DNA of 64,000 bases from Lachnospiraceae oral taxon 107 str. F0167 (GTDB lineage Bacteria > Bacillota > Clostridia > Lachnospirales > Lachnospiraceae). Numbering within the stretch: the stretch's first letter is position 1; the number at the start of each line of letters is the position of its first letter. The position numbers were made by a program, and so were the translations under genes. Below, one piece after another: positions 16,953-27,742 of the stretch. The stretch spans positions 1-64,000 of the forward strand of contig GL890597.1 of assembly GCA_000209465.1 (NCBI GenBank), in the 5' to 3' direction. The notes under the pieces were generated by a model. That model ran no database searches. It was not told where the DNA came from and saw only the letters and a list, made by a program, of their open reading frames with translations.

Positions 16953-17036
16953 CTATTTGGTAATCGCCTTTATGACCATCCTGACTGCCATGTTTATCAG
17001 GACCTTTTTCGCTGCCGCTATAATGATAACTTCCAT
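16953..17036 (-). CDS. Small peptide P2, copy E (27 aa)
   Basis: The N-terminus reads MEVIIIAAAKKV and residue 16 is Met instead of Pro. TAGGAGGATTTTATT precedes the ATG. As in cassette B, no P1 gene precedes it, so cassettes B and E have the P2-P3 form and C and D the P1-P2-P3 form. Confidence 0.7.
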   Translation of the reverse strand: MEVIIIAAAKKVLINMAVRMVIKAITK

Positions 17037-17123
17037 AATAAAATCCTCCTATATACTAAAACTATTTGGCTAAACCGGTTCACTTTACTTCTCAGTTTTT
17101 CTCCGGCTCTTTGTTATGTGCCT

Positions 17124-17245
17124 ATTATATATCTGATAGTTTTTATTTGTAATTAGTAGTATCTTTGTATCACGCGACCACTTTTAATGGCTTAATTACA
17201 GCTATACAGATGTTTTAGTTTTAGAATTATAACCACATTTTATTG
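17124..17245 (-). promoter_or_regulatory. Cassette E promoter with paired 55-bp-spaced motifs
   Basis: TATAAT lies at 17124-17129 (minus). The motif cores are at 17177 (GCGACCACTTTTAATG) and 17232 (ATAACCACATTTTATTG), 55 bases apart. Almost every base of the motif pair agrees with cassette B. Confidence 0.68.
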
Positions 17246-17373
17246 TCAAAGTGAAATTATATGGAAAGATCCGGTAAATCTTAGTTTTATCTTTTATCAG
17301 GAATATTTTATAGAATTGTAGACTTAGAGAGAATCATAATAATGTCTGTGGAATAAAAACTGTACCCCGACAA

Positions 17374-17398
17374 AGATAGGCGATATTATCCTCCTATT
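17374..17398 (-). terminator. Weak hairpin after CRISPR array 2
   Basis: ATAGG (17376-17380) pairs with CCTAT (17393-17397), and a further G-C pair follows a mismatch. It is in the position equivalent to 12996-13027 but less stable. The stretch 17246-17373 repeats the flank of cassette B. Confidence 0.4.
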
Positions 17399-17524
17399 TT
17401 GTAGACTTGAATTTTTTTATTAGTTTATCGTTATAGTTTTATTTTAGAGATGATATTAAATCATCTGAACTTAAGATGTTTTTGTTCATTTACAATTGTT
17501 GCAATATCAGAATAATAAAAATAA

Positions 17525-18012
17525 TATGCCGTCCCCTTATCGAGGGGTGTCAGCTTTCAACAAAGTTGAGCTAGCAAGTGTAAAAGAGATTAGTGTCACA
17601 GAAGTTTCCGTCCCCTTATCGGGGTTATCATCTTTCAACTGTAAATGTTAAAATGTCTAAAAATTTTCTGCTTTTGTTTCCGTCCCCTTATCGGGGTTAT
17701 CATCTTTCAACCAGAGGTTATCAAGAATAAGATGTGCTGAAATTATACCGTTTCCGTCCCCTTATCGGGGTTATCATCTTTCAACCAGTTTCTTATTGAT
17801 GTTATAAACAATAGTTGTTATGTTTCCGTCCCCTTATCGGGGTTATCATCTTTCAACCTAAATATATGCTTAGTTTAATAAAAACCGATCAATATAAGTT
17901 TCCGTCCCCTTATCGGGGTTATCATCTTTCAACTTCGTGGAATAAAAGGTTATTTCACAGAAACAAAAATTGGCAAGTTTCCGTCCCCTTATCGGGGTTA
18001 TCATCTTTCAAC
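17525..18012 (-). CRISPR. CRISPR array 2: 7 repeats, 6 spacers
   Basis: Full 36-bp repeats start at 17604, 17676, 17750, 17822, 17898 and 17977. A degenerate one covers about 17525-17561. Spacers are 42, 36, 38, 36, 40 and 43 bp from left to right. On the minus strand the repeat begins GTTGAAAGATGATAACCCC and ends AAGGGGACGGAAAC, typical of type III-A. The decayed repeat at the left and the conserved flank at the right give leftward transcription, with the newest spacer at the right. Confidence 0.96.
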
Positions 18013-18165
18013 CCTACCCCCTTTTAGCCCTTATTTTATAAGGCTTTCAAGGGGCTTTAGCGTGCCTAAAATTTAACAATCGATTTTCCCTTAAAATCTC
18101 GTAACATATATTACTTGAAGTGCTTCAAAGCCTTTATTTACAAGGGCCGTCTCAAAATTGTAAAT
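18013..18165 (-). promoter_or_regulatory. Leader of CRISPR array 2
   Basis: Homologous to the array 1 leader, including GGGCTTTAGCGTGCCTAAAA (plus strand) and AAGGGCCGTCTCAAAA. The short inverted repeat CCTT...AAGG at its right end is kept in both. No -10/-35 pair can be fixed with confidence. Confidence 0.7.
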
Positions 18166-18568
18166 TTTAGAATATATATGCACATTTAAAACTAAATGAA
18201 TGCATAATTAATCACATAACCAATATTAAGCTTTAAGACTATTTTATTCTACCACATACTTCTCTTTTATCCAAGTCTATAAAATTACCATTTATTTTCT
18301 TACCTTTGCAAATAAAATAAATTCTTTATACACCTTCAGTATTGTATCTGTACAAACATTTAGACTTGTATTCGCATCCACTGCGGTTTGAACATACATA
18401 TCCCTCAAATTTCTGAGTATAACCATCCTGTTCTTTATTTTATGTTTTTTATATGATATCTAAAGTAAGTTTCTTGCCTTTACTTTTATAAAAAGTATAT
18501 CTTTTAGACTCTTTCCACGTGTAAGCCTGATAAAAGCAAGATTCCTTTAACATAAGTCTACAATGTAA
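18166..18568. other. Non-coding stretch between array 2 leader and the Rpn pseudogene
   Basis: AT-rich DNA without a supported gene. A minus frame of 44 codons (18292-18426) starts with ATG but has no ribosome binding site and no recognisable family. It may be a gene remnant. Confidence 0.4.
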
Positions 18569-19456
18569 TCAATTTATATACTTCTTAAAATCTGCAACGC
18601 TTAAGTTTGCTCTTGCCGCTGCTTCATCAATACTTAATATTTTATCACTTACCAAAGAAACGAGTATATCTATAGCACCTTCTTTTCTACCTTTTTCAAT
18701 TCCTTTTTCCATACCTTTTATTATACCCTTTTCTATTCCTTTGGCTTCAATTCTATCCAGTACTTCACACATAGTCACTTGCTCCTTTCCTTTCAAATCA
18801 CTTATTGTTTGCTCAAATCTGTTATCTCCTGTCATTGCAGACATAAGTGATAACAATTCTTCCACATGACAAATAGCAGTTTTATCAGCAATGTAATCTC
18901 TATTTATTCTCATCTGATAAAGATAATCTGCTAATATTCTAAAATCACTTTTAAATAAAGATATCTTCTCTCTTTCTAAATATGCTATCTCGTAAAGATT
19001 TATCTTAAAGTCATTCACATATGGCTTTATTCTCTCATCTATATTCAGACATTCAAAAAGTGTTTTAGGGCAATTCCATCTTGTTTCATATCCAAGGTAT
19101 AGCACCAAAGTAATAACCGGATACTTTATTTCATTCCTATTCTCTCTTCTACTCTGCTTAACATACTCAGATCCATCATATCCAAAAACTCTAAAAGGCA
19201 TCAGCTTATCCGGTTGTGTTTGATTTTCCATACCGAACAATGCTATATTTATTTTGCTGTTCTACCAATATTTTGCAACATCTCTATCCTGTGACCTGAT
19301 TCTATTGTCTATCTTCAGCATACTTGATGTAGGCGTATCCAAAAGGCTCCTTTCATCAACCACTTCTATTCCTTCAAATAAAAGTACATTTAGAATATCT
19401 GCAAATACATCATTATATTTTTCTAGCATCTTTTGAGTAATATCTTTTGGCTTCAT
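18569..19456 (-). pseudogene. Rpn-family PD-(D/E)XK nuclease, amber-interrupted
   Basis: Rpn proteins (recombination-promoting nucleases, formerly listed as putative transposases) are DNases of the PD-(D/E)XK fold. The frame opens at 19456 with MKPKDITQKMLEKYNDVFAD and reaches DVAKYW. It then meets a TAG at 19262-19260 and continues in the same frame as NSKINIALFGMENQTQ to 18569, for 295 codons in total. A single CAG to TAG change explains it. The C-terminal part ends in KGIEKG-type repeats (residues about 235-265), typical of this family. A restart at the GTG or ATG near 19235 might give a fragment without the N-terminal catalytic part. Confidence 0.75.
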
Positions 19457-19677
19457 ATCTCCCCCTTATTATAGCAAAAATACTTTTTACAATCTATTAT
19501 CTATGGAATAAAACATTTGATTCAATTAGAACTAAAAGAATTTTCAGAAAACAAAAATAATATAATATACAAATAATACTATATAAATATCTTTAATACA
19601 ATGGTTAATATAACAACTTTTTTTATATAATTTGCCTTGTAACATCAATATATCGGTAAATCATCTATATGAAAACT

Positions 19678-19715
19678 TAAAAAGGCCACCCGCTAAACGC
19701 AAGGCGACCTTTTTA
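19678..19715 (-). terminator. Terminator of rpoBC
   Basis: On the minus strand AAAAAGGTCGCC pairs with GGGTGGCCTTTTT, two wobbles included, 20 bases after the rpoC stop. The T-run follows directly. The stretch 19457-19677 shows nothing else. Confidence 0.85.
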
Positions 19716-19735
19716 ACTTTTATCATATATTTACT

Positions 19736-22700
19736 TTATTCTTCATCTGTTTGAGCATCTGCATCTTTGGCTTCAACATTCTCTTCGTCTTCTAAAACTT
19801 CCTCTGTTTCTTCAGCAGTTTCCATCTCAAAAGCCTTATCTTTAGACTCCAGAGCCTCCTTTGCATCAGCTATAAGCTCTTCCTTGATATCTAAAAGAGC
19901 CGGATCGTCCTCGCTTAAGATAATTTCATCTGTATCTTCGACAATCTCATCCGTATTCAAAGTTACACTTCTGTATCTCTTCATACCTGTACCTGCCGGT
20001 ATCAGCTTACCGATAAGTACATTTTCCTTAAGTCCGATAAGATGATCCACCTTACCGTTGATAGCAGCTTCTGTAAGTACCTTTGTGGTCTCCTGGAATG
20101 ATGCCGCTGAAAGGAATGAATCCGTTGCAAGTGATGCCTTTGTAATACCGAGCATTACCTGCTTGCCCTCTGCAGGAGTCTTGCCCTCTGCAACAAGCTT
20201 TTCATTCATATCATTATACTCCAGAACGTCCATAGAATTTCCCGGAAGTACATCTGCATCATTGTTCTCTTCTATTCTGACCTTCTTAAGCATCTGACGA
20301 ACTATAACCTCGATATGCTTATCATTGATCTCAACACCTTGAAGTCTGTATACTCTTTGAACCTCACGAAGCATATAGTCCTGAACGGCACGAACTCCCT
20401 TTATCTTTAAGATATCATGAGGATTTACACTACCCTCTGTAAGTTCATCACCTGCCTCAAGTACATCACCGTTTGATACCTTTATTCTTGAACCGTAAGG
20501 TATCAAGTATGTCTTTGACTCGCCGGTTTCATTGTTTGTAACAATAATCTCACGCTTTTTCTTGGTATCCTTAAGCTCTACAACACCGCCAAACTCTGTG
20601 ATGATTGCAAGACCTTTAGGCTTTCTTGCCTCGAAAAGCTCCTCGACTCTTGGAAGACCTTGTGTGATATCTCCACCCGCAACACCTCCGGTATGGAATG
20701 TACGCATGGTAAGCTGTGTTCCGGGCTCACCGATAGACTGTGCGGCAATGATACCTACCGCTTCACCTACCTGTACCGCCTGTCCTGTAGCCATGTTTGC
20801 ACCATAGCATTTTGCACATATACCGGTATATGATTTACATGAAAGTATTGTTCTTATCTTTACGCTGTCTCTTCCGAGCTTGTCAAGCACCTTCATTACA
20901 GCTGCCGCTCTCTTTGGAGTACACATATGGTTTGCCTTTACCACAACTTCGCCTGTATCCGGATCTGTTATAGTCTCCGCAATATATCTTCCTGTGATTC
21001 TCTCCTCAAGACTCTCTATAACTTCCTTTCCGTCTGAGAAAGCTTTGATTTCCATATATGGAATCTCTTTGCCCTCACAGCAGTCTGTTTCACGAACGAT
21101 CAAGTCCTGTGAAACATCTACAAGTCTTCTTGTAAGATATCCTGAATCGGCTGTACGAAGAGCTGTATCTGAAAGTCCCTTTCTCGCACCGTGAGCTGAG
21201 ATAAAGTACTCCAAAACATCCAGACCTTCTCTAAAGTTTGACTTGATAGGAAGCTCGATAGTATGTCCTGTTGTATCCGCCATAAGACCACGCATACCTG
21301 CAAGCTGCTTTATCTGCTTATCCGAACCTCTCGCTCCGGAGTCAGCCATCATAAAGATATTGTTATAGGCATCAAGTCCGTCAAGCAGGTCTTTTGTAAG
21401 CTGCTTATCTGTAGTATCCCAAGTCTTTATAACTTCCTTATATCTTTCCTCTTCGGTGATAAATCCACGGGCAAAGTTTTTAGCTATTCTGTCTACTGTA
21501 GCCTGAGCATTCTTTATAAGCTCAGGTTTGCTCTCAGGTACTGTCATATCTGAAATGGAAACGGTCATTGATGCAATAGTGGAATACTTATATCCTATAG
21601 CCTTTATATCATCCAGCACTTCCGCTGTTCTTGAAAGTCCATGTACATTTATAACCTTCTCTAAGATCTGCTTACACTGCTTTTTCTTTACAAGAAAATC
21701 TATCTCAGGTTTTAACTCATTTCCCGGGATGCTTCTGTCTACAAATCCGAGGTCCTGAGGTATTATCTCATTGAATAAAAGTCTTCCAACCGTAGATTCA
21801 ACTGTTTCCGATAATACTTCACCATTCTCAAGTTTTTTGCTTATTCTTACCTTTATCTTTGAATGTAATGTAACAATCTTGTTATCATATGCAAGTATCG
21901 CCTCATTTACACTCTTAAAGAACTTACCTTCTCCCTTTGCTCCCGGTCTCTCCTGTGTAAGATAATAAATTCCAAGTACCATATCCTGTGAAGGTACTGC
22001 AACAGGACCACCGTCTGAAGGTTTTAACAGGTTATTTGGTGAAAGTAAGAGGAATCTGCACTCCGCCTGCGCTTCTACTGAAAGCGGCAAATGCACAGCC
22101 ATCTGATCACCGTCAAAGTCCGCATTAAAAGCCGTACATACAAGCGGATGAAGCTTGATTGCCTTACCCTCTACAAGTACCGGCTCAAATGCCTGAATAC
22201 CCAATCTGTGAAGTGTCGGCGCTCTGTTAAGCATTACAGGATGTTCTTTAATAACTTCCTCTAAGATATCCCACACTTCCGTCTGCATTCTTTCCACCAT
22301 CTTCTTGGCGGATTTTATATTATGAGCTGTACCCTTTTCTACCAATTCCTTCATTACAAAAGGTTTAAAAAGCTCTATAGCCATCTCCTTTGGCAGACCG
22401 CATTGATAGATTTTAAGCTCAGGTCCTACTACGATAACCGATCTTCCCGAATAGTCAACACGCTTTCCAAGCAGGTTTTGACGGAAACGTCCCTGCTTAC
22501 CCTTTAGCATATCTGAAAGTGACTTTAAGGCTCTGTTTCCCGGACCTGTTACAGGTCTTCCTCTTCTACCGTTATCAATAAGAGCGTCCACAGCCTCCTG
22601 CAACATTCTCTTTTCATTTCTGATAATGATATCCGGCGCTCCAAGCTCCAAAAGTCTTGCCAAACGGTTATTTCTGTTTATTATTCTTCTGTAAAGATCA

Positions 22701-23485
22701 TTCAAATCACTGGTAGCAAATCTACCACCGTCAAGCTGTACCATAGGTCTGATATCAGGCGGTATAACAGGTACATTGGTGAGTATCATCCACTCCGGCT
22801 TGTTTCCCGAATTTCTGAATGCCTCTACCACATCTAGCCTTTTTATTATCTTTGCTCTCTTTTGTCCTGTAGCATCTACCAATGCTTCTTTTAATTCTAC
22901 CGACTCTTTTTCAAGGTCGATATTGCTTAATATTTCTAAAATGCTCTCTGCTCCCATTCCGGCTCTAAATGAACCGTAGCCATAGGTTTCGATTGCATCT
23001 CTATACTCTCTTTCTGAAAGCACCTGCTTATAGTTGAGGGCTGTTTCGCCTCCGTCCAATACTATATATGATGCAAAGTATAATACTTTCTCCAAGATAC
23101 GGGGCGCTATATCCATGATAAGTCCCATTCTTGAAGGAATTCCCTTAAAGTACCAGATATGAGATACCGGAGCTGCAAGCTTTATATGCCCCATACGCTC
23201 TCTACGCACACTGGACTTGGTTACTTCTACGCCACATCTGTCACAAACTGTACCTTTATAGCGTATTTTTTTATATTTTCCACAGTGACATTCCCAGTCC
23301 TTGCTAGGTCCGAATATTCTTTCACAGAACAGACCGTCTCTCTCAGGCTTTAATGTCCTATAGTTTATAGTCTCAGGCTTTGTAACCTCACCATGAGACC
23401 ATTGCAGTATTTTTTCAGGAGAAGCCAAACCAATCTTAATTGCATCAAAAGAAATTGGCTGATAAGCATCATTGTTTTCAGGCAT
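19736..23485 (-). CDS. rpoC: DNA-directed RNA polymerase subunit beta'
   Basis: Largest core subunit of RNA polymerase, which carries the active-site magnesium. The absolutely conserved NADFDGD is present, as are the N-terminal zinc site ([23 protein letters not shown], given by its key Cys residues), the bridge-helix and trigger-loop blocks ([20 protein letters not shown]), and the second zinc site ([13 protein letters not shown]). At 1249 aa it is a normal clostridial beta' with an acidic C-terminal tail (Glu/Asp-rich, last 35 residues). It follows rpoB after about 100 bases and shares its transcript. Confidence 0.99.
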   Translation of the reverse strand: MPENNDAYQPISFDAIKIGLASPEKILQWSHGEVTKPETINYRTLKPERDGLFCERIFGPSKDWECHCGKYKKIRYKGTVCDRCGVEVTKSSVRRERMGHIKLAAPVSHIWYFKGIPSRMGLIMDIAPRILEKVLYFASYIVLDGGETALNYKQVLSEREYRDAIETYGYGSFRAGMGAESILEILSNIDLEKESVELKEALVDATGQKRAKIIKRLDVVEAFRNSGNKPEWMILTNVPVIPPDIRPMVQLDGGRFATSDLNDLYRRIINRNNRLARLLELGAPDIIIRNEKRMLQEAVDALIDNGRRGRPVTGPGNRALKSLSDMLKGKQGRFRQNLLGKRVDYSGRSVIVVGPELKIYQCGLPKEMAIELFKPFVMKELVEKGTAHNIKSAKKMVERMQTEVWDILEEVIKEHPVMLNRAPTLHRLGIQAFEPVLVEGKAIKLHPLVCTAFNADFDGDQMAVHLPLSVEAQAECRFLLLSPNNLLKPSDGGPVAVPSQDMVLGIYYLTQERPGAKGEGKFFKSVNEAILAYDNKIVTLHSKIKVRISKKLENGEVLSETVESTVGRLLFNEIIPQDLGFVDRSIPGNELKPEIDFLVKKKQCKQILEKVINVHGLSRTAEVLDDIKAIGYKYSTIASMTVSISDMTVPESKPELIKNAQATVDRIAKNFARGFITEEERYKEVIKTWDTTDKQLTKDLLDGLDAYNNIFMMADSGARGSDKQIKQLAGMRGLMADTTGHTIELPIKSNFREGLDVLEYFISAHGARKGLSDTALRTADSGYLTRRLVDVSQDLIVRETDCCEGKEIPYMEIKAFSDGKEVIESLEERITGRYIAETITDPDTGEVVVKANHMCTPKRAAAVMKVLDKLGRDSVKIRTILSCKSYTGICAKCYGANMATGQAVQVGEAVGIIAAQSIGEPGTQLTMRTFHTGGVAGGDITQGLPRVEELFEARKPKGLAIITEFGGVVELKDTKKKREIIVTNNETGESKTYLIPYGSRIKVSNGDVLEAGDELTEGSVNPHDILKIKGVRAVQDYMLREVQRVYRLQGVEINDKHIEVIVRQMLKKVRIEENNDADVLPGNSMDVLEYNDMNEKLVAEGKTPAEGKQVMLGITKASLATDSFLSAASFQETTKVLTEAAINGKVDHLIGLKENVLIGKLIPAGTGMKRYRSVTLNTDEIVEDTDEIILSEDDPALLDIKEELIADAKEALESKDKAFEMETAEETEEVLEDEENVEAKDADAQTDEE

Positions 23486-23586
23486 AAAATTTGCTCCCTT
23501 CTATATAAAACGATAAATCGACTTCATTGATTTTATAGCAGATACATTCAAGTATCTGCTATAAAAGTATTCACTTTATTTTCAGA

Positions 23587-26500
23587 TTATTCATCAAAAC
23601 TATCTGTATCATCAAATGAATCTTCGCTATAGGAGGAATCCTCCCCCGAATCTATATCTCCATCATAGTCAGCATCTTCTTGAGGCTCGTCAGGGTATTC
23701 GGAAACCGATACAAACTCCCCGTCCTTTACTTCCTGCTCACTATATCCGGCTGATTTGAACTCTTCTTTTCCATGATGTCTGCTCTCACCCTCTATAATA
23801 GAGTGTATGCTAAGGTCTGAATATTCTGTATTTTCTTTGAGTTCTACTTCTCTTCCGTCTTCACCCAGTACACTTATATCAAGTCCAAGTGATTGAAGCT
23901 CTTTTAAAAGCACCTTAAATGACTCCGGAATACCTGCATCAGGTATATTCTCACCCTTAATAACAGCCTCATAAGTCTTTACACGACCTGTTACATCATC
24001 CGATTTCACTGTCAGGATCTCCTGAAGTGTATATGAAGCACCATATGCCTCAAGCGCCCAAACCTCCATCTCTCCGAATCTCTGACCACCAAACTGTGCT
24101 TTACCACCGAGAGGCTGCTGAGTAACGAGTGAGTACGGACCTGTTGATCTTGCATGTATCTTATCATCTACCATGTGGTGAAGTTTCAAATAATGCATGT
24201 GACCTATGGTAACGGGACTGTCAAAGTATTCTCCGGTTCTACCGTCACGAAGTCTTACTTTACCGTCTCTTGAAAGCGGAACACCTTCCCAAAGCTTTCT
24301 GTTTTCCGGATGTGAACCCAGATATTCTATAACTCCCGGATCAAGCACATCTTTATATTTGTTCTCGAAATCGCTCCATTCACTATTTACATAGTCATTT
24401 GCAACCTCGAGCATATCCATAATATCATTCTCGTTTGCACCATCAAATACAGGAGTAGCCACATTAAATCCAAGTGCCTTTGCTGCAAGTGAAAGGTGAA
24501 TCTCAAGTACCTGTCCGATATTCATACGGGAAGGCACACCCAATGGGTTAAGCACGATATCAAGCGGTCTTCCGTTTGGAAGGAAAGGCATATCCTCTAC
24601 CGGCAATACTCTGGAAACAACACCCTTGTTACCATGTCGTCCAGCCATCTTATCACCTACCGAGATTTTTCTCTTTTGTGCTATATAAATTCTTACATTC
24701 TGTGTAACACCGGGAGCCAATTCATCTCCCGCTTCTCTTGTAAATACCTTGGCATCCACTACCACACCGTAAGCACCATGAGGCACCTTAAGCGAAGTAT
24801 CTCTTACCTCTCTTGCCTTTTCTCCAAAGATTGCACGAAGAAGTCTCTCTTCCGCTGTAAGCTCCGTTTCTCCCTTTGGAGTAACCTTTCCTACAAGTAT
24901 ATCACCGGCTCTCACCTCCGCACCGATTCTTATAATACCTCTCTCATCCAGGTCTTTAAGTGCATCATCGCCCACTCCCGGAACATCTCTTGTGATTTCT
25001 TCCGGTCCGAGCTTAGTTTCTCTTGCGGCACATTCATATTCCTCGATATGAATAGATGTATATACATCATATTCTACAAGTCTTTCACTAAGAAGCACGG
25101 CATCCTCGTAGTTGTATCCCTCCCATGTCATAAATCCGATAAGCGGATTCTTACCGAGAGCGATTTCTCCATTGTATGTAGAGGCACCGTCTGCAATAAC
25201 CTCACCGGCATTTACATGATTGCCCTTAAATACTATAGGCTTTTGATTATATGAGTTTGACTGGTTACTTCTGGCAAACTTGATAAGCTTGTAAGTATCA
25301 AGCACCGCATCATCATCTCTTTTAATAACTATTTTATCTGATGAACACTCCATTACAGTTCCCGAGTTTTTTGCCACCACGCATACACCTGAATCTACCG
25401 CAGCCTTTGTCTCCATACCTGTACCTACAACCGGTGCATCGGTAATCATAAGCGGTACAGCCTGTCTTTGCATGTTTGAACCCATAAGCGCACGGTTCGC
25501 ATCATCATTCTCAAGGAAAGGAATCATACTTGTAGCCACAGAGAATACCATTCTCGGAGATACATCCATCAAATCTATATTTTTCTTTTTAAACTCTGAA
25601 GTCTCATCACGGTAACGTCCCGAAACATTATTGTTTACAAAATGTCCTTCGGCATCAAGCGGTTCATTAGCCTGTGCTACCGTAAAATTATCCTCTTCAT
25701 CAGCGGTAAGATATACTACTTCCTCTGTAACCCTTGGATTTTCAGGATCTTGCGACTTATCTACCACACGATAAGGCGCCTCTACAAATCCATACTCATT
25801 TACTCTTGCAAAGCTTGCAAGTGAGTTTATAAGTCCGATATTCGGTCCTTCAGGAGTCTCTATAGGGCACATTCTTCCATAGTGAGTATAGTGAACATCT
25901 CGAACCTCAAATCCGGCTCTCTCTCTTGAAAGACCGCCCGGTCCCAAAGCTGAGAGTCTTCTCTTATGTGTAAGTTCTGAAAGAGGATTGTTTTGATCCA
26001 TAAACTGGCTCAGCTGTGAACTTCCGAAGAATTCCTTAACTGCCGCTGTTACGGGTTTTATATTTATAAGGGATTGAGGTGTAATTGAATCAATATCCTG
26101 AGTAGTCATTCTCTCTCTTACAACTCTTTCCATTCTTGTAAGACCGATACGATACTGATTCTGTAACAGCTCTCCTACCGCTCTTATTCTTCTGTTTCCT
26201 AAATGGTCGATATCATCTCTGTTTCCGATATGCTCTTCTATATGCATATTGTAGTTTACCGTGGCAAAGATATCTTCCTTGGTGATATGCTTTGGAATAA
26301 GCTCATTGATATTTTTTTCAATAGCCTTTATAAGCTCTTCACCCTCATTTTCCTCCATAAGCTGCTGAAGCTTCGGGTAGTACACCTGCTCCGTAACACC
26401 TATGGACTTCGGATCTGTGAGCTCAGGCACATAACTTTCAATGTCCACCATCATATTTGAAAGGACTTTTACTTCACGCTCCACTCCCTTTATCCATACT

Positions 26501-27486
26501 GCCGGAATTGCGGCATTTTGAATAGTAGTAGCAATCTGCGCATCAACTACTGTATCAGCCTGCGCCAATACCTCGCCTGTATTCTCATCCACTACATCTC
26601 TTGCAAGAGTATGTCCCTTTATTCTGTTTTTGAAATGGAGTTTCTTATTGAATTTGTATCTTCCTACCTTTGCCAGGTCATATCTTCTGGCATCAAAGAA
26701 CATAGCCCTCAGTAAGCTCTCGGCACTGTCTACCGAAAGAGGCTCACCCGGTCTTATCTTCTTATATAATTCAAGCAAACCGTCCTGATAATTTTCAGAT
26801 GGATCCTTGGCAAAACTCGCCATTATCTTTGGCTCTTCGCCAAACATATCTATGATTTGAGTATTTGTTCCAAGACCGAAAGCACGCAAAAGCACTGTGA
26901 TAGGAACTTTTCTGGTTCTATCCACTCTTGCATAAAAGATATCATTAGAATCTGTTTCATATTCAAGCCATGCACCTCTGTTAGGTATGACCTGAGACAT
27001 AAATAACTCTTTACCTATTTTGTCATGATCTATTGTATAGTAAATACCCGGGGAACGAACCAACTGGCTGACTATAACTCTCTCCGCACCGTTTATTACG
27101 AATGAGCCGGTATCTGTCATCAGTGGTAAATCTCCTAAAAAGATTTCGTGCTCGTTTATTTCGTCCTTATCCTTGTTTACAAGTCTTATTTTCACCTTTA
27201 ACGGAGCTGCGTATGTTGTATCTCTATCCTTACACTCTTCTATGGAATATTTAACTTCATCTCTTGCCAACTTGAAATTGACAAAATCCAGGCTAAAATG
27301 TCCTGCAAAATCTTCTATCGGAAATATATCTCTAAAAACTTCTTTTAAACCTGCATCTAGAAACCATTGATAAGAATCTTTTTGAATTTCTATCAAATTA
27401 GGCATTTCTAGAACTTCTTTTTGTGTTTGGAAGCTCATTCTCATGTTCTTCCCAGAAGTTACCGGATGCATCTTGCTTCTATCCAT
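23587..27486 (-). CDS. rpoB: DNA-directed RNA polymerase subunit beta
   Basis: Catalytic core subunit and target of rifampicin. The rifampicin pocket block ([20 protein letters not shown], residues about 470-490) has the wild-type residues. [10 protein letters not shown] and the C-terminal [20 protein letters not shown] are intact. The last 55 residues form an acidic Ser/Asp/Glu-rich tail, an extension often seen in this group. At 1299 aa it is complete. rplJL is not upstream here. A cation transporter gene lies there instead. Confidence 0.99.
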   Translation of the reverse strand: MDRSKMHPVTSGKNMRMSFQTQKEVLEMPNLIEIQKDSYQWFLDAGLKEVFRDIFPIEDFAGHFSLDFVNFKLARDEVKYSIEECKDRDTTYAAPLKVKIRLVNKDKDEINEHEIFLGDLPLMTDTGSFVINGAERVIVSQLVRSPGIYYTIDHDKIGKELFMSQVIPNRGAWLEYETDSNDIFYARVDRTRKVPITVLLRAFGLGTNTQIIDMFGEEPKIMASFAKDPSENYQDGLLELYKKIRPGEPLSVDSAESLLRAMFFDARRYDLAKVGRYKFNKKLHFKNRIKGHTLARDVVDENTGEVLAQADTVVDAQIATTIQNAAIPAVWIKGVEREVKVLSNMMVDIESYVPELTDPKSIGVTEQVYYPKLQQLMEENEGEELIKAIEKNINELIPKHITKEDIFATVNYNMHIEEHIGNRDDIDHLGNRRIRAVGELLQNQYRIGLTRMERVVRERMTTQDIDSITPQSLINIKPVTAAVKEFFGSSQLSQFMDQNNPLSELTHKRRLSALGPGGLSRERAGFEVRDVHYTHYGRMCPIETPEGPNIGLINSLASFARVNEYGFVEAPYRVVDKSQDPENPRVTEEVVYLTADEEDNFTVAQANEPLDAEGHFVNNNVSGRYRDETSEFKKKNIDLMDVSPRMVFSVATSMIPFLENDDANRALMGSNMQRQAVPLMITDAPVVGTGMETKAAVDSGVCVVAKNSGTVMECSSDKIVIKRDDDAVLDTYKLIKFARSNQSNSYNQKPIVFKGNHVNAGEVIADGASTYNGEIALGKNPLIGFMTWEGYNYEDAVLLSERLVEYDVYTSIHIEEYECAARETKLGPEEITRDVPGVGDDALKDLDERGIIRIGAEVRAGDILVGKVTPKGETELTAEERLLRAIFGEKAREVRDTSLKVPHGAYGVVVDAKVFTREAGDELAPGVTQNVRIYIAQKRKISVGDKMAGRHGNKGVVSRVLPVEDMPFLPNGRPLDIVLNPLGVPSRMNIGQVLEIHLSLAAKALGFNVATPVFDGANENDIMDMLEVANDYVNSEWSDFENKYKDVLDPGVIEYLGSHPENRKLWEGVPLSRDGKVRLRDGRTGEYFDSPVTIGHMHYLKLHHMVDDKIHARSTGPYSLVTQQPLGGKAQFGGQRFGEMEVWALEAYGASYTLQEILTVKSDDVTGRVKTYEAVIKGENIPDAGIPESFKVLLKELQSLGLDISVLGEDGREVELKENTEYSDLSIHSIIEGESRHHGKEEFKSAGYSEQEVKDGEFVSVSEYPDEPQEDADYDGDIDSGEDSSYSEDSFDDTDSFDE

Positions 27487-27652
27487 TGACGTTTCACCCC
27501 TGTATAATTTTATTGTATGAATTTGGATTTTTCTATGTTATAATCAGAATAATCCATTCATTTAGTTTAGCCTTTTGGCAAGTTACATTAGACATTTTCA
27601 CATCTAAACAGCTATAAAAGGGCACAAAATCCCCTATAATAGTGCAACTTTC

Positions 27653-27681
27653 ATCTTACAAAAACAAAGTCAATATGTCAA
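27653..27681 (-). promoter_or_regulatory. Promoter of rpoBC
   Basis: Minus-strand TTGACA (27676-27681), 17-base spacer, TAAGAT (27653-27658). This leaves a leader of about 160 bases before the rpoB ATG. Within the leader no clear attenuator was seen. Confidence 0.65.
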
Positions 27682-27742
27682 TCCCAAACATTTGTTCACT
27701 TTCTTTGTAAAACTTCTATCGCTTTATTTGTATTCAATGTAT

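Noticed and set aside
13083-18012. Plus-strand orientation of the CRISPR arrays
   Set aside because: Degenerate repeats are at the left ends, conserved leader-like flanks at the right, and the type III tag ACGGAAAC is at the repeat 3' end only on the minus strand.
18292-18426. 44-codon minus frame in the gap before the Rpn pseudogene
   Set aside because: No ribosome binding site and no recognisable family, so it is not called as a gene.
20058-26715. Many plus-strand frames inside rpoC and rpoB
   Set aside because: Antisense shadows of well-conserved coding sequence without start signals.
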